Shown one piece after another: positions 16,290-25,166 of a stretch of DNA of 64,000 bases. How positions within the stretch are numbered: the first letter of the stretch is position 1; every line of letters begins with the position of its first letter. Source of the DNA: Streptomyces sp. NBC_01431 (GTDB lineage: Bacteria > Actinomycetota > Actinomycetes > Streptomycetales > Streptomycetaceae). Location of the stretch: the NCBI RefSeq assembly GCF_036231355.1, contig NZ_CP109496.1, positions 6,758,001 to 6,822,000 of the forward strand, in the 5' to 3' direction. A model generated the notes under the pieces. The model searched no databases. It was not told the DNA's origin and was given only the letters and a program-made list of their open reading frames with translations. The translations under genes were made by a program, and so were the position numbers.

Positions 16290-17111
16290 TCAGTGCCCGG
16301 CCACCGAGCGTCGCGCCACCGGGAAGTCGAAATAGGTGTCGGGGAACGGCTCCGGCTGGAAGGTGAAGTGCCACCACTCCTCGGGGAGGTTCACGAAGCC
16401 CTGCGCTTCCAGCGTGCTCTTCAGGAACTGGCGATGGGCCCGCTGAACGCCCTGGATGCGCGGGTCGTCGGTGTGCGCCAGGGTGTCGAAGCAGTCGAAT
16501 CCGGTCCCCATGTCGAGGGAGTTGTCCGGGAACCGCTGGCTCTGCGGCGCGTAGCACGGCACGAGGGGCTGCCCGGGGTGGTACGGCGGGGTCGGCAGCG
16601 CGGGCAGCTTCACGATCGTCAGATCCATCGTGCTGCCCCGGCTGTGCCCGGACTTCGCCGCGATGTACCCGTCCGCGAACAGCCTCGACTTGTCGACGTC
16701 CGGATAGAACTCCGCCTTCATCTTCACGTCGTCCAGATCCTTCGCCCAGCGCACGAACTGGTCGACGGCCCGCTGCGGGCGGTAGCAGTCGTACACCTTC
16801 AGGGAGTAGCCCTGTCGCAGCAGTCCCAGCTGCGCCCGGTGCAGCGCCTCGGCGGCGGGGCGGGTCAGGATGCACAGGGGCTGCCGGTAGCCGTCGATCG
16901 GCTCGCCGACGAAGTCGTGCGGGGTGATGTAGCGCATCTCCTGGATGATCGAGCGGTCGACGGAGCTGAGCGCCACGAACTCCTCCGGCGCCTTCGGCTC
17001 GGGCGCCGCCTGCGCGGTGGGGGAGAGGAGGGCGACGGCGAGCAGCGCGGCAGCGGCCGCGACCAGGCCGCGCAGTCCCGTCCTCGGTGATGTCATACGG
17101 ATTCGTGTCAT
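16290..17111 (-). CDS. secreted D-alanyl-D-alanine dipeptidase (VanX-like, peptidase M15D)
   Basis: A 273-residue protein. An Ala/Leu-rich signal peptide (residues ~12-37, ending TAQA-A) precedes an M15D domain. Zinc-ligand motifs are visible as SGHSRGSTMD (the SxHxxGxAxD pattern) and EEWWHF (catalytic Glu and third His ligand), with a YDCYRP arginine motif. VanX enzymes cut D-Ala-D-Ala. A secreted form is more likely to recycle peptidoglycan dipeptides than to confer vancomycin resistance, and no vanH/vanA is adjacent. Starts at 17111 and 17096 are both possible; neither has a strong ribosome site. Confidence 0.88.
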   Translation of the reverse strand: MTRIRMTSPRTGLRGLVAAAAALLAVALLSPTAQAAPEPKAPEEFVALSSVDRSIIQEMRYITPHDFVGEPIDGYRQPLCILTRPAAEALHRAQLGLLRQGYSLKVYDCYRPQRAVDQFVRWAKDLDDVKMKAEFYPDVDKSRLFADGYIAAKSGHSRGSTMDLTIVKLPALPTPPYHPGQPLVPCYAPQSQRFPDNSLDMGTGFDCFDTLAHTDDPRIQGVQRAHRQFLKSTLEAQGFVNLPEEWWHFTFQPEPFPDTYFDFPVARRSVAGH

Positions 17112-17207
17112 GCGCACACCGTCTATCAGCTCAACTGGGCGGCGGGAAAGGCGAATCGGGGGAATAGAGGATCGGGGGAATCGGCGGGGGCGGTCGGCGG
17201 GAATGGT

Positions 17208-17239
17208 GGATCGGGGAGGGAGACGGATCGGGGAGGGAG
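17208..17239 (+). repeat. G-rich direct repeats in the vanX-like/NUDIX intergenic region
   Basis: GGATCGGGGAGGGAG occurs exactly at 17208-17222 and 17225-17239 (17-bp period), with partial copies of GGATCGGGG from 17169. The whole 17152-17250 stretch is purine-rich on the plus strand with many runs of three to five G, enough for G-quadruplex formation. It lies in the divergent promoter region. Confidence 0.7.
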
Positions 17240-17320
17240 GGGGCGGGCGCGGATTGCGACGGGCGAGGTGTGCCAACTGGTGGGGCAGTCGGATCGGCTG
17301 GAGTCCGCTAGGGTCCGCGC

Positions 17321-17845
17321 GTGACCGCATCCTCGAAGCTTCCCCTCCTGGATTCCCACTGCGGTGCGTGCGGGGCACGGTACCCCGAGCCGGACGGCGA
17401 GTGGCCCCGCGTCTGCACGCCCTGCGGCACCATCGCGTACCGCAATCCGCTCCCCGTTGCCATCGCGCTGCTTCCGGTCTTCGACGCGCGCGGTACGGGG
17501 CTCGTCGTCATCACCCGCACCATCGAACCGCAGCGGGGCGGCGTCGCCCTGCCCGGCGGTTTCGTGGACCTTGGTGAAACCTGGCAGAACGCGGTCATCC
17601 GCGAACTCAAGGAGGAGACCGGCATCGAGGCCACGGTCACCGAGGTCCGCCTCGCCGACGCGCTGAGCTCCCCGCAACACCTCCTGCTGTTCGGCCTGTT
17701 GCCGCCCCGCCCGGCCGCCACGCTGCCGCGCTCGCTCCCGACCGACGAAACCGAAGGCTGGCAACTTCTGTACGAGCCAGCCGAGTTGGCGTTTCCGCTG
17801 CATACGGAAGCAATGCGGAAGTGGTTCGAGGGGGCGTACGGATAG
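17321..17845 (+). CDS. NUDIX hydrolase with N-terminal zinc ribbon
   Basis: A 174-residue protein. A zinc ribbon (CGAC at ~14-17 and CTPC at ~32-35) precedes a Nudix domain whose box reads GGFVDLGE-x6-REL-x-EETGI (about residues 79-101). This matches the GX5EX7REUXEEXGU signature. The zinc-ribbon arrangement is that of NudC-like or ADP-ribose-type hydrolases, and substrate cannot be read from sequence. It starts at GTG 17321 with AGGG about 8 nt upstream. It is followed by a convergent GH31 gene. Confidence 0.9.
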   Translation: MTASSKLPLLDSHCGACGARYPEPDGEWPRVCTPCGTIAYRNPLPVAIALLPVFDARGTGLVVITRTIEPQRGGVALPGGFVDLGETWQNAVIRELKEETGIEATVTEVRLADALSSPQHLLLFGLLPPRPAATLPRSLPTDETEGWQLLYEPAELAFPLHTEAMRKWFEGAYG

Positions 17846-17852
17846 GGGATAC

Positions 17853-17868
17853 CTCGGCGTGGGCCGAG
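17853..17868. terminator. weak hairpin between the NUDIX and GH31 genes
   Basis: CTCGGC, loop GTGG, GCCGAG, eight bases after the NUDIX stop. The 6-bp GC stem lacks a U-run and is offered as a possible terminator in a convergent 94-bp gap. Confidence 0.35.
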
Positions 17869-17939
17869 CGGCATGCCGACGAGGAGCGGGCGCCGAAGGC
17901 GGCCGCCAGCCAGTCGACGAGCCTCGGGCATACCCGGTC

Positions 17940-20294
17940 TCAGCGCACCAACCCCCGCACCCGGACCGGGTACCCGACCTCGCCGTTCGCGCCGCCGTTG
18001 GCTCGCTCGACCACGACCCGGCCGTTGATCACGCGGGTGACGAACCGCTCGACCTTCGCCCCGTCCCATCCGTCCCCGGTGTCCCGTACGACTGTTCCGC
18101 CCCCGGTCCGCCCGGCGGCCGGTGCCCACACCTCCAGTTCCAGCCCGCCGTCGTCGCCGCGCACCGGAACCACCGAACCCGCCCGTGCGAGCACCGGGAT
18201 CCGGGACAGCGGGGCGTTCAGCAGCACCTGGCCGGGGCCGTCGTGCGCCTCGCCGGTCGCGGTGTCGTACCACCGCCCGCGCGGCAGCCGCACCGCCCGC
18301 CGGACGGTGCCCCGCTCAAGGACCGGAGCCACCAGGAATGCGTCGCCGAGGAGGAAGGAGTCCTCGCAGTCGCGCAGCGCCCGGTCGCCCGGCGCACCCC
18401 ACCACACGGGGCGCACATAGGGCGCCCCGCTGAGCCGGGCCAGCTGGGCCAGGGTCACGAAGTACGGGCGCAGCCGCTCCCGTTCGGCCAGCGCGGCCCG
18501 CGCCTGCTCCAGCACCTTCGGTCCGAACTCCCAGGGCTCGCGCCGACCCGCCCAGATCGCCGCGTGCGTACGGAAGAGGGGCAGCCAGGCACCCAGCTGG
18601 AACCAGCGCAGATACAGCTCCGGCGAGGGGCTTCCGTCGAAGCCACCCACGTCCGGCCCCGAGTACGGCACCCCGCACAGGCCGAGGCCCAGCACCAGGG
18701 AGAGCGAGGCGCGCAGCCCCGGCCAGCCGGTGGTCACATCGCCGGACCAGGTGCCTCCGTAACGCTGCATCCCGGCCCACCCGGAGCGTGTGAAGAGGAA
18801 CGGCCGCTCATCGGGGCGCAGCAGGCGCAGCCCCTCGTACCCGGCGCGGGCCATGGAGAGGCCGTACACATTGTGGGCCTCACGGTGGTCGCCGCCCCGG
18901 CCGTCGAGGTCGTGCCGGGCGGAGCGGGGCAGCGTCGGATCGCCGAAGGGCGCGAAGGACACCGGCTCGTTCATGTCGTGCCACACCCCGGCGAACCCCT
19001 GGTCGAGCCGTTCCTGGTAGAGCCCGCCCCACCAGATACGTGCCTTCGGATCGGTGAAGTCCGGATAGGCGCACTCCCCGGGCCACACCTCTCCCCGCAC
19101 CTCGTGCCCGCGTGCGTCCTGGACGAAGGCACCGGCGGCGAGGCCGCTCTCGTACACCGGGTTGCCGCCGTCCGCCTTGACCGCCGGGTCGACGATCGAG
19201 ACGAGCCGCACCCCGTTCTCCGCCAGATCCTTGGCCAGCCGCGGCAGGTCGGGGAAGGCGTCCCGATCGACCGTGAAGACCTGGTGCGCGTCGTAGTGGT
19301 CGATGTCCAGATGCAGCGCGGACAGCGGCAGCCGGCGCTCGGTGTACCCGGCGACGACCCGCCGCACCTCCCGCTCACTGCCGAATCCCCAGCGCGCGTG
19401 CTGGTACCCGAGCGCCCACGACGGCGGCAGTGCGGGCGCGCCGGTGAGCCCGCTCCAGCCCCGCAACACGCGGGCGGGTGTGCCCGCCATCACCCAGCAG
19501 CGCAGCGGGCCGCCGTCCATGCGCAGCTCGCTCGCACCCGGCCTGTCGTGCCCCGACCCCGCACCCTCCTCTCCTTCGCGCAGCATCACCCGGCCGTCCC
19601 AGGTGTTGTCGTAGAACGCCAGATGCGTCCCCGCGTCGGCCACGACCAGCTGCACCGGCATGGTGATGTACAGCGGGTCGTCGCCCGGGGCGAAGCCGCC
19701 GCGAGGGTCGGTGTTCCACAGGCGGTACGTCCCGTCGCGCAACCGGGGCCCGTCGGCGCGACCGCCGAGCCCGAAGAACCGCGCGTCGGCGGCCACTTCG
19801 GACCGCTGCTGCCAGCGGGCCGGTCCGCCGCCGACCGGCTCCCACCAGCGCGGCGGCAGCTCCCGCCGCAGCACGATCCCGCCCGGTGTGCACACGTCCA
19901 CCGCGCCGTGCCGGGAGATGACCACCGTCAGCCGCTCGGAGACGACCCGCCAGCCGCCGTCCTTGTCCGGCTCCAGTGACGCCCTCGGGTCCGGCTCGGG
20001 CGCGCTGCCGTTCAGGGCGTACGACGGCTCGGGCCCGGCCCCGTCCCAGCCCCAGAACACCGCGCCGCCCGCCGCGACCCGCACGTCGAGCTCGGAGCGC
20101 GCGAACCGCACGACCCCGCCGCCGGGCCGGGGCTCGGCATCGGTCACCGCTCCCGGCACCCGAGCCCGCTCCGGCCCGCGCGCCGACAGCTCCCGGGCAT
20201 CCGCCCGACGCCGCCGCAGCGCCGAGCGCATCGCCCGAAGGCCCTGTACCGTGCCGACCGCCTTCACCGAGCGCACCAGGTCATCGCCGTTCAT
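17940..20294 (-). CDS. GH31-family alpha-glycosidase
   Basis: A 784-residue cytoplasmic-looking protein (no signal peptide). The N-terminal ~250 residues are the galactose-mutarotase-like beta-sandwich and the central barrel has the GH31 catalytic motifs. GVWHDMNEP (nucleophile Asp) and WSGDVTTGWPGL (acid/base Asp) are present, with a Y-Q-H-A-R-W motif earlier. The C-terminus is a beta-domain. The family removes alpha-glucose or alpha-xylose from oligosaccharides. ATG 20294 has AGGGTG about 8 nt upstream, preferred over GTG 20303. It is divergent from the acetoacetyl-CoA synthetase gene. Confidence 0.92.
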   Translation of the reverse strand: MNGDDLVRSVKAVGTVQGLRAMRSALRRRRADARELSARGPERARVPGAVTDAEPRPGGGVVRFARSELDVRVAAGGAVFWGWDGAGPEPSYALNGSAPEPDPRASLEPDKDGGWRVVSERLTVVISRHGAVDVCTPGGIVLRRELPPRWWEPVGGGPARWQQRSEVAADARFFGLGGRADGPRLRDGTYRLWNTDPRGGFAPGDDPLYITMPVQLVVADAGTHLAFYDNTWDGRVMLREGEEGAGSGHDRPGASELRMDGGPLRCWVMAGTPARVLRGWSGLTGAPALPPSWALGYQHARWGFGSEREVRRVVAGYTERRLPLSALHLDIDHYDAHQVFTVDRDAFPDLPRLAKDLAENGVRLVSIVDPAVKADGGNPVYESGLAAGAFVQDARGHEVRGEVWPGECAYPDFTDPKARIWWGGLYQERLDQGFAGVWHDMNEPVSFAPFGDPTLPRSARHDLDGRGGDHREAHNVYGLSMARAGYEGLRLLRPDERPFLFTRSGWAGMQRYGGTWSGDVTTGWPGLRASLSLVLGLGLCGVPYSGPDVGGFDGSPSPELYLRWFQLGAWLPLFRTHAAIWAGRREPWEFGPKVLEQARAALAERERLRPYFVTLAQLARLSGAPYVRPVWWGAPGDRALRDCEDSFLLGDAFLVAPVLERGTVRRAVRLPRGRWYDTATGEAHDGPGQVLLNAPLSRIPVLARAGSVVPVRGDDGGLELEVWAPAAGRTGGGTVVRDTGDGWDGAKVERFVTRVINGRVVVERANGGANGEVGYPVRVRGLVR

Positions 20295-20353
20295 GCAGCT
20301 CACCCTGCCACCCGGACGGCCCTGCGTGCGGTTCGTTCAACTGCCGTTCATCC

Positions 20354-20399
20354 GTGGTGGCACCACATGGCCCGGTATCCGACTATGGGTGGCACACCC
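20354..20399. promoter_or_regulatory. pair of related dyads in the GH31/AACS divergent region
   Basis: GTGGTG-G-CACCAC (20354-20366) and GGGTG-GCA-CACCC (20387-20399) share the word GGTGGCAC, 33 bp apart (about three helical turns). Both are in the 218-bp gap between divergent genes, so they are good candidates for one regulator acting on either gene. Confidence 0.5.
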
Positions 20400-20446
20400 T
20401 GGTGCGGAAGACGATCACATGGCATCGTCCCTGTCAGCCGCCTCAC

Positions 20447-20470
20447 GCGCACACCCCTGAGCGTGTGCGC
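20447..20470 (+). repeat. inverted repeat in the acetoacetyl-CoA synthetase leader
   Basis: GCGCACAC (20447-20454), 8-nt loop, GTGTGCGC (20463-20470). The perfect stem ends about 43 bp before the start codon, so it could be a leader hairpin or an operator. Confidence 0.5.
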
Positions 20471-20512
20471 GGGAAACACGCACATCACGCGTTACAGCCC
20501 GGGAGCCGACCC

Positions 20513-22501
20513 ATGACCTCAGCAGCGCACCCCGCTCCGCAGCCCGAGCCCTTGTGGCAGCCGGACTCCGACCGCATCGCCGCCGCGCGGATCACCCGCT
20601 TCCAGGCCTGGGCCGCCGAGCGCTACGGAGCACCGGCCGAGGGCGGATACCCGGCTCTCCACCGCTGGTCCGTCGCGGAGCTCGACACCTTCTGGCAAGC
20701 CGTGGCCGACTGGTTCGACATCCGCTTCTCCTCCCCGTACGAAGCTGTCCTTGCTGATCGAACGATGCCCGGTGCCCAGTGGTTCCCGGGCGCCACACTG
20801 AACTACGCGGAACACGCCCTGCGCACAGCCGAGGACTCCGCCCGCGCCGAAACTCCGGCACTGCTTCACGTCGACGAGACGCACGAACCCGTGGGGATCA
20901 GCTGGTCCGAACTCCGGCGCCAGGTCGGCTCGCTCGCGGCCGAACTGCGCGCCCTCGGCGTCCGCCCCGGCGACCGGGTGAGCGGCTATCTGCCCAACGT
21001 CCCGCAGGCCGTCACCGCGCTGCTCGCCTCCGCCGCCGTCGGCGCGGTCTGGACCTCCTGCGCCCCCGACTTCGGTGCCCGCAGCGTCCTCGACCGCTTC
21101 CAGCAGGTCGAGCCGGTCGTCCTGTTCACCGTCGACGGCTACCGCTACGGCGGCAAGGAGCACGACCGCACGGACGTGGTCGCGGAACTGCGCCGCGAAC
21201 TGCCCACGCTGCGCGCCGTGGTGCACATCCCGCTCCTCGGCACACCGGCCCCCGAAGGCACCCTCGAATGGTCCGCCCTCACCTCGGCCGACACGGAGCC
21301 GGTCTTCGAGCAGGTGCCCTTCGACCACCCCCTGTGGGTCCTGTACTCCTCCGGTACGACGGGGCTGCCCAAGGCGATCGTGCAGTCCCAGGGCGGCATC
21401 CTGCTCGAACACTTCAAGCAGCTCGGCCTGCACTGCGACCTCGGCCCCGAGGACCGCTTCTTCTGGTACACGTCGACCGGCTGGATGATGTGGAACTTCC
21501 TCGTCTCCGGCCTGCTCACCGGCACCACGGTCGTGCTGTACGACGGCAGTCCGGGGTTCCCCGACACGGGCGCCCAGTGGGGGGTGGCCGAGCGCACCGG
21601 GGCCACCCTGTTCGGCACGTCGGCCGCGTACGTCATGGCCTGCCGCAAGGCCGAGGTCCACCCGGCCCGCGAGCACGACCTGTCCCGCGTCAAGTGCGTG
21701 GCCACCACCGGCTCGCCGCTGCCGCCCGACGGTTTCCGCTGGCTCCACGACGAGGTGCGCGAAGACCTGTGGATCGCCTCGGTCAGCGGTGGCACCGACG
21801 TCTGCTCCTGCTTCGCAGGAGCGGTCCCGACGCTTCCGGTGCACATCGGCGAGCTCCAGGCGCCCTGCCTGGGCACCGACCTCCAGGCCTGGGACCCGCA
21901 GGGCAGGGCCGTCACCGGCGAGGTCGGCGAACTCGTCGTCACCAACCCCATGCCGTCCATGCCGATCCGCTTCTGGAACGACCCCGACGGCGGCCGCTAC
22001 CGCGACAGCTACTTCGACATGTTCCCGGGCGTGTGGCGCCACGGCGACTGGATCACCCTCACCGACCACGGCTCGGTGATCATCCACGGCCGCTCCGACT
22101 CCACCCTCAACCGCCAAGGCGTGCGCATGGGCTCGGCCGACATCTACGAGGTCGTCGAACGCCTCCCGGAGATCCGCGAATCGCTCGTCATCGGTCTCGA
22201 AGAGCCGGACGGCGGCTACTGGATGCCGCTCTTCGTGCACCTCGCCGAGGGCGCCGTCCTGGACGAGTCCCTCCGTGCGAAGATCAAGCAGGCGATCCGC
22301 GAACAGCTCTCGCCCCGCCATGTCCCCGACGAGATCATCGAGGCCCCGGGTGTCCCGCACACCCTTACGGGCAAGCGCATCGAGGTCCCGGTCAAGCGCC
22401 TCCTCCAAGGCACAGCCCTCGACAAGGCGGTCAACCCCGGCTCGGTCGACAACCTCGACCTGCTGCGCTTCTACGAGGACATCGCCCGCAAGCGCGCCTG
22501 A
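20513..22501 (+). CDS. acetoacetyl-CoA synthetase
   Basis: A 662-residue member of the acyl-CoA synthetase (ANL) family, with the AACS-length N-terminal region. The AMP-binding P-loop is YSSGTTGLPKAIVQSQGG (residues ~279-296), the A5 region reads WYTSTGWMMWN, and the hinge region is HGRSDSTLNRQGVRMG. The catalytic lysine is in the C-terminal LTGKRIEVPVK. It makes acetoacetyl-CoA from acetoacetate, ATP and CoA. ATG 20513 has GGGAG about 7 nt upstream. Its TGA directly abuts the stop of the MocR gene on the other strand. Confidence 0.92.
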   Translation: MTSAAHPAPQPEPLWQPDSDRIAAARITRFQAWAAERYGAPAEGGYPALHRWSVAELDTFWQAVADWFDIRFSSPYEAVLADRTMPGAQWFPGATLNYAEHALRTAEDSARAETPALLHVDETHEPVGISWSELRRQVGSLAAELRALGVRPGDRVSGYLPNVPQAVTALLASAAVGAVWTSCAPDFGARSVLDRFQQVEPVVLFTVDGYRYGGKEHDRTDVVAELRRELPTLRAVVHIPLLGTPAPEGTLEWSALTSADTEPVFEQVPFDHPLWVLYSSGTTGLPKAIVQSQGGILLEHFKQLGLHCDLGPEDRFFWYTSTGWMMWNFLVSGLLTGTTVVLYDGSPGFPDTGAQWGVAERTGATLFGTSAAYVMACRKAEVHPAREHDLSRVKCVATTGSPLPPDGFRWLHDEVREDLWIASVSGGTDVCSCFAGAVPTLPVHIGELQAPCLGTDLQAWDPQGRAVTGEVGELVVTNPMPSMPIRFWNDPDGGRYRDSYFDMFPGVWRHGDWITLTDHGSVIIHGRSDSTLNRQGVRMGSADIYEVVERLPEIRESLVIGLEEPDGGYWMPLFVHLAEGAVLDESLRAKIKQAIREQLSPRHVPDEIIEAPGVPHTLTGKRIEVPVKRLLQGTALDKAVNPGSVDNLDLLRFYEDIARKRA

Positions 22502-23821
22502 TCAGCCCCCGTACGTGGCCTCGGACTCGCCAAGCACATCGGCGAAGTCCGAGGCCAGCCGCGCCGCCGCAGCGGGCTCCAGACCGGCCACGGTGATGCG
22601 TACCCCAGGCGGCGCGGCCATCCGGAAGCGCGCCCCGGCCGCCACCCACCAGCCGCGCGTGCGCAGCCCGTTGACGACGGCCGACTCGTCGCGCACCGGC
22701 ACCCACACGTTCATCCCGCTCGCCGCGTGAGCCGCGATCCCGCGCTGCCCCAACTCCTTGACGAACGCCCCACGCCGCTCCCTATAGGCGTCCTCGGCCC
22801 GCCTCACCAATAGCTGAGCCGACGGGTCGTCCAGCAAGGTCAGCACCGCCGCTTGCAGCAGATGACTCACCCATCCGGAGGTGAGCAGCAGCCGCCCGTC
22901 GTGCCGCGCCAGCGTCACCGGATCGCACGCCGCCGCCGCCCACCGCAGATCCGTTCCCAGGTACTTCGTCACGGTCCGCACCTGTGCCCACCGCGAAAGC
23001 CCGCCATCCGTAAGGGTGTTGAGCGCAGAGCCCGCGATCTCGGCGGCGTGGTCGTTCTCGATCACCAGCACTTCGGGCGTCTGCCTCAGCACCTCGACCA
23101 GCTCATCGCGCCGCCGCCCGGAGAAGCAGCCTCCGTACGGATTCTGCGCCCGCGGGCTGTACACGACGGCCCGCGCTCCGGCGCGCAGTGCCTCCCGCAG
23201 AGCCTGAGGCCGCATGCCCTCGTCGTCGACGGCCACCGCGATCGTGCGCAGCCCCATCGCCTGGAGCAGATCGAGCAGATGGTGGTAACCGGGATCCTCC
23301 ATGGCCACCGCGTCCCCGGGCCGCAGCTCGGTCGTCAGTAGTCGCGCGATGCAGTCGAGCGCCCCGTGCGCGAACGTCACGGCGCCGGACGGTACCCCGT
23401 CGGCGTCAAACCAGGCCCGTACCCGCCGCTCCAACTCCGGCAGCCGGGGCGCGGACCGGTGCGAGCGGGGCCCCGTCGACGGTGTGACGAGCCTCGGCAG
23501 ATCCGGCAGGAACGCGGCGTCGGGGTGGCCGCCCGCCAGATCGATCAGCCCGTCGGGCACCTTGGGCGGCCGCCGCGACGCCACGGCCGGCGCCGCGGCC
23601 ACCACGGTTCCGCCGCGTCCGCGGGTGACGACCAGACCGCGCCGACGCAGCTCCTTGTAGGCGGTGGCCACCGTGCCGGGGCTCACCGTCAGCTCGTCGG
23701 CAAGCCTGCGCACCGGCGGAAGTGCGTCGCCGGGCTCCAGGGCCCCGTCGGCGACCGCACGCTCCACGGACGCGGCAATCCCCTTGGCTGTCGTACCAGA
23801 GATCGAATATTGTGTTGCCAC
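22502..23821 (-). CDS. MocR-type GntR/aminotransferase-fold regulator
   Basis: A 439-residue fusion: an N-terminal GntR winged helix (residues ~10-70, with LPPVRRLADELTVSPGTVATAYKEL) and a fold-type I aminotransferase domain. The PLP-lysine region reads TVTKYLGTDLRWA. These proteins use PLP or an amino-acid adduct as effector. The GTG start at 23821 lies only 9 bp from an AT-rich palindrome that it shares with the divergent MFS gene, the usual autoregulated arrangement. The mRNA may be leaderless because no ribosome site is visible. Confidence 0.92.
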   Translation of the reverse strand: MATQYSISGTTAKGIAASVERAVADGALEPGDALPPVRRLADELTVSPGTVATAYKELRRRGLVVTRGRGGTVVAAAPAVASRRPPKVPDGLIDLAGGHPDAAFLPDLPRLVTPSTGPRSHRSAPRLPELERRVRAWFDADGVPSGAVTFAHGALDCIARLLTTELRPGDAVAMEDPGYHHLLDLLQAMGLRTIAVAVDDEGMRPQALREALRAGARAVVYSPRAQNPYGGCFSGRRRDELVEVLRQTPEVLVIENDHAAEIAGSALNTLTDGGLSRWAQVRTVTKYLGTDLRWAAAACDPVTLARHDGRLLLTSGWVSHLLQAAVLTLLDDPSAQLLVRRAEDAYRERRGAFVKELGQRGIAAHAASGMNVWVPVRDESAVVNGLRTRGWWVAAGARFRMAAPPGVRITVAGLEPAAAARLASDFADVLGESEATYGG

Positions 23822-23829
23822 GTTCCAAA

Positions 23830-23847
23830 TTATGTATCAATACATAA
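23830..23847. promoter_or_regulatory. AT-rich palindromic operator between mocR and the MFS gene
   Basis: TTATGTAT (23830-23837), CA, ATACATAA (23840-23847): perfect 8-bp arms in the 46-bp divergent gap. Such an AT-rich block stands out in this GC-rich chromosome. It must overlap the core promoters of both genes, so the MocR protein is the likely ligand. Confidence 0.75.
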
Positions 23848-23867
23848 GTCGGGTCAAGGGGGAAGCG

Positions 23868-25142
23868 ATGAGCTGGAACAGTAGGCGTGCTGCACTGTGG
23901 GAACGCATCCCAGGAGGCCTCGACGGCCGCCGGATGCTCTCGGTCGCCTTCGTCGACCGAACCGGCAGCGGCCTCTGGGAAGCCGTCTCCGTTCTCTACT
24001 TCACCTACGTGGCAGGGCTCTCCCTCGCCCAGATCGGCACCCTGGTCGCCGCGTCCGGAGCCATCGGCATCGCGGGCGCCCCCATCGGTGGCCGCATCGC
24101 CGACCGGCTGCCCCTCACCCGCGTACTGGTCGCCTTCCAAGTGCTGCGCGCCATCGCGGCGTTCGCCCTCCTGACCACCGACAACTTCGCGCTCCTGCTC
24201 CTGTTCGCATCCATGGGGAGCTTCGGCGACCGCTCGGCGAACGTCCTCACCAAGCTGTACGCGGCCCGGATCGCCGGCGCCGACCGCGTCCGCTACCAGG
24301 CCGTCAGCCGGACCGTCGCGAACGCGGGCTGGGCCGTGGGCGGCCTGGCCGCCGCGGGAGCCCTCGCCGTCGGCTCCGTCGGCGCCTACCAGTGGCTGCT
24401 CGCGTGCAACGCCGTCTCCTTCCTCGGCTCCGCCCTCATCACTGCACTCTGCGCGGAACCCGAGACGCCCTCGCGCACAGTCGCCAAGTCCGGCGATCCA
24501 GTAGCCCAGTTGAAGTCGGCCAACCCCTGGCGTGACCGCCGCTACCTGGCGTTCGTAGCCACCGAGACCGTGCTCTTCCTCGACGACGCAGTGTTCAAGA
24601 TCGGCCTGCCGCTCTGGATCGTGCACGCCACCGACGCCCCGCACGGACTCGTCCCCCTGCTCATGGTGCTCAACAACGTGATGGTGGTGGGCCTTCAGGT
24701 CCCGCTCGCGCGATGGGGCGCCACCACCCCGAAGGCTCGCCAACTGCTCCTGCCGCTCAGCGGGGTCTTCGCCTTCGCGGGTGTGGCGATCGCGGCCTCC
24801 GCGGCCCATGGAGCGGCCCTCGCCACCGTCTTCCTCGTCACCGCGGCGGCCGCCTTCACCCTCGCCGAAATCCTCCACGCGACCATCTCCTGGGAACTCT
24901 CGATCGCCCTCGCACCCGACCACGCTCAAGGCGCCTACCTCGGAGTGCACGGGCTCGCGCAGTCCGTCCAGCGCAGCGTGGGCCCGCTCGCGGTCACCGC
25001 GGCCATCGCGACCGGCCCGGCCGGCTGGCTCACCTTCGGCACCGTCATCGCGGGGACCTGCCTGGTCCAGCACCGCATGGTCGGACGAAGCCTGGAACGG
25101 ACGGCACTGTCAGTGCCATCGGTTACGTTGAGTGAGCATTGA
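23868..25142 (+). CDS. MFS transporter
   Basis: A 424-residue protein with about 12 hydrophobic segments and the A-motif-like loop GGRIADRLPLTR between TM2 and TM3. The layout resembles drug/metabolite exporters. ATG 23868 has AAGGGGGAAG upstream; the open frame before it lies in mocR. It is divergent from mocR and followed after 24 bp by an unknown gene, probably on the same transcript. Export of a compound sensed by MocR is a reasonable inference; the substrate is unknown. Confidence 0.9.
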   Translation: MSWNSRRAALWERIPGGLDGRRMLSVAFVDRTGSGLWEAVSVLYFTYVAGLSLAQIGTLVAASGAIGIAGAPIGGRIADRLPLTRVLVAFQVLRAIAAFALLTTDNFALLLLFASMGSFGDRSANVLTKLYAARIAGADRVRYQAVSRTVANAGWAVGGLAAAGALAVGSVGAYQWLLACNAVSFLGSALITALCAEPETPSRTVAKSGDPVAQLKSANPWRDRRYLAFVATETVLFLDDAVFKIGLPLWIVHATDAPHGLVPLLMVLNNVMVVGLQVPLARWGATTPKARQLLLPLSGVFAFAGVAIAASAAHGAALATVFLVTAAAAFTLAEILHATISWELSIALAPDHAQGAYLGVHGLAQSVQRSVGPLAVTAAIATGPAGWLTFGTVIAGTCLVQHRMVGRSLERTALSVPSVTLSEH

Positions 25143-25166
25143 TCGACACCGTGCTCAGGGGGAAAC

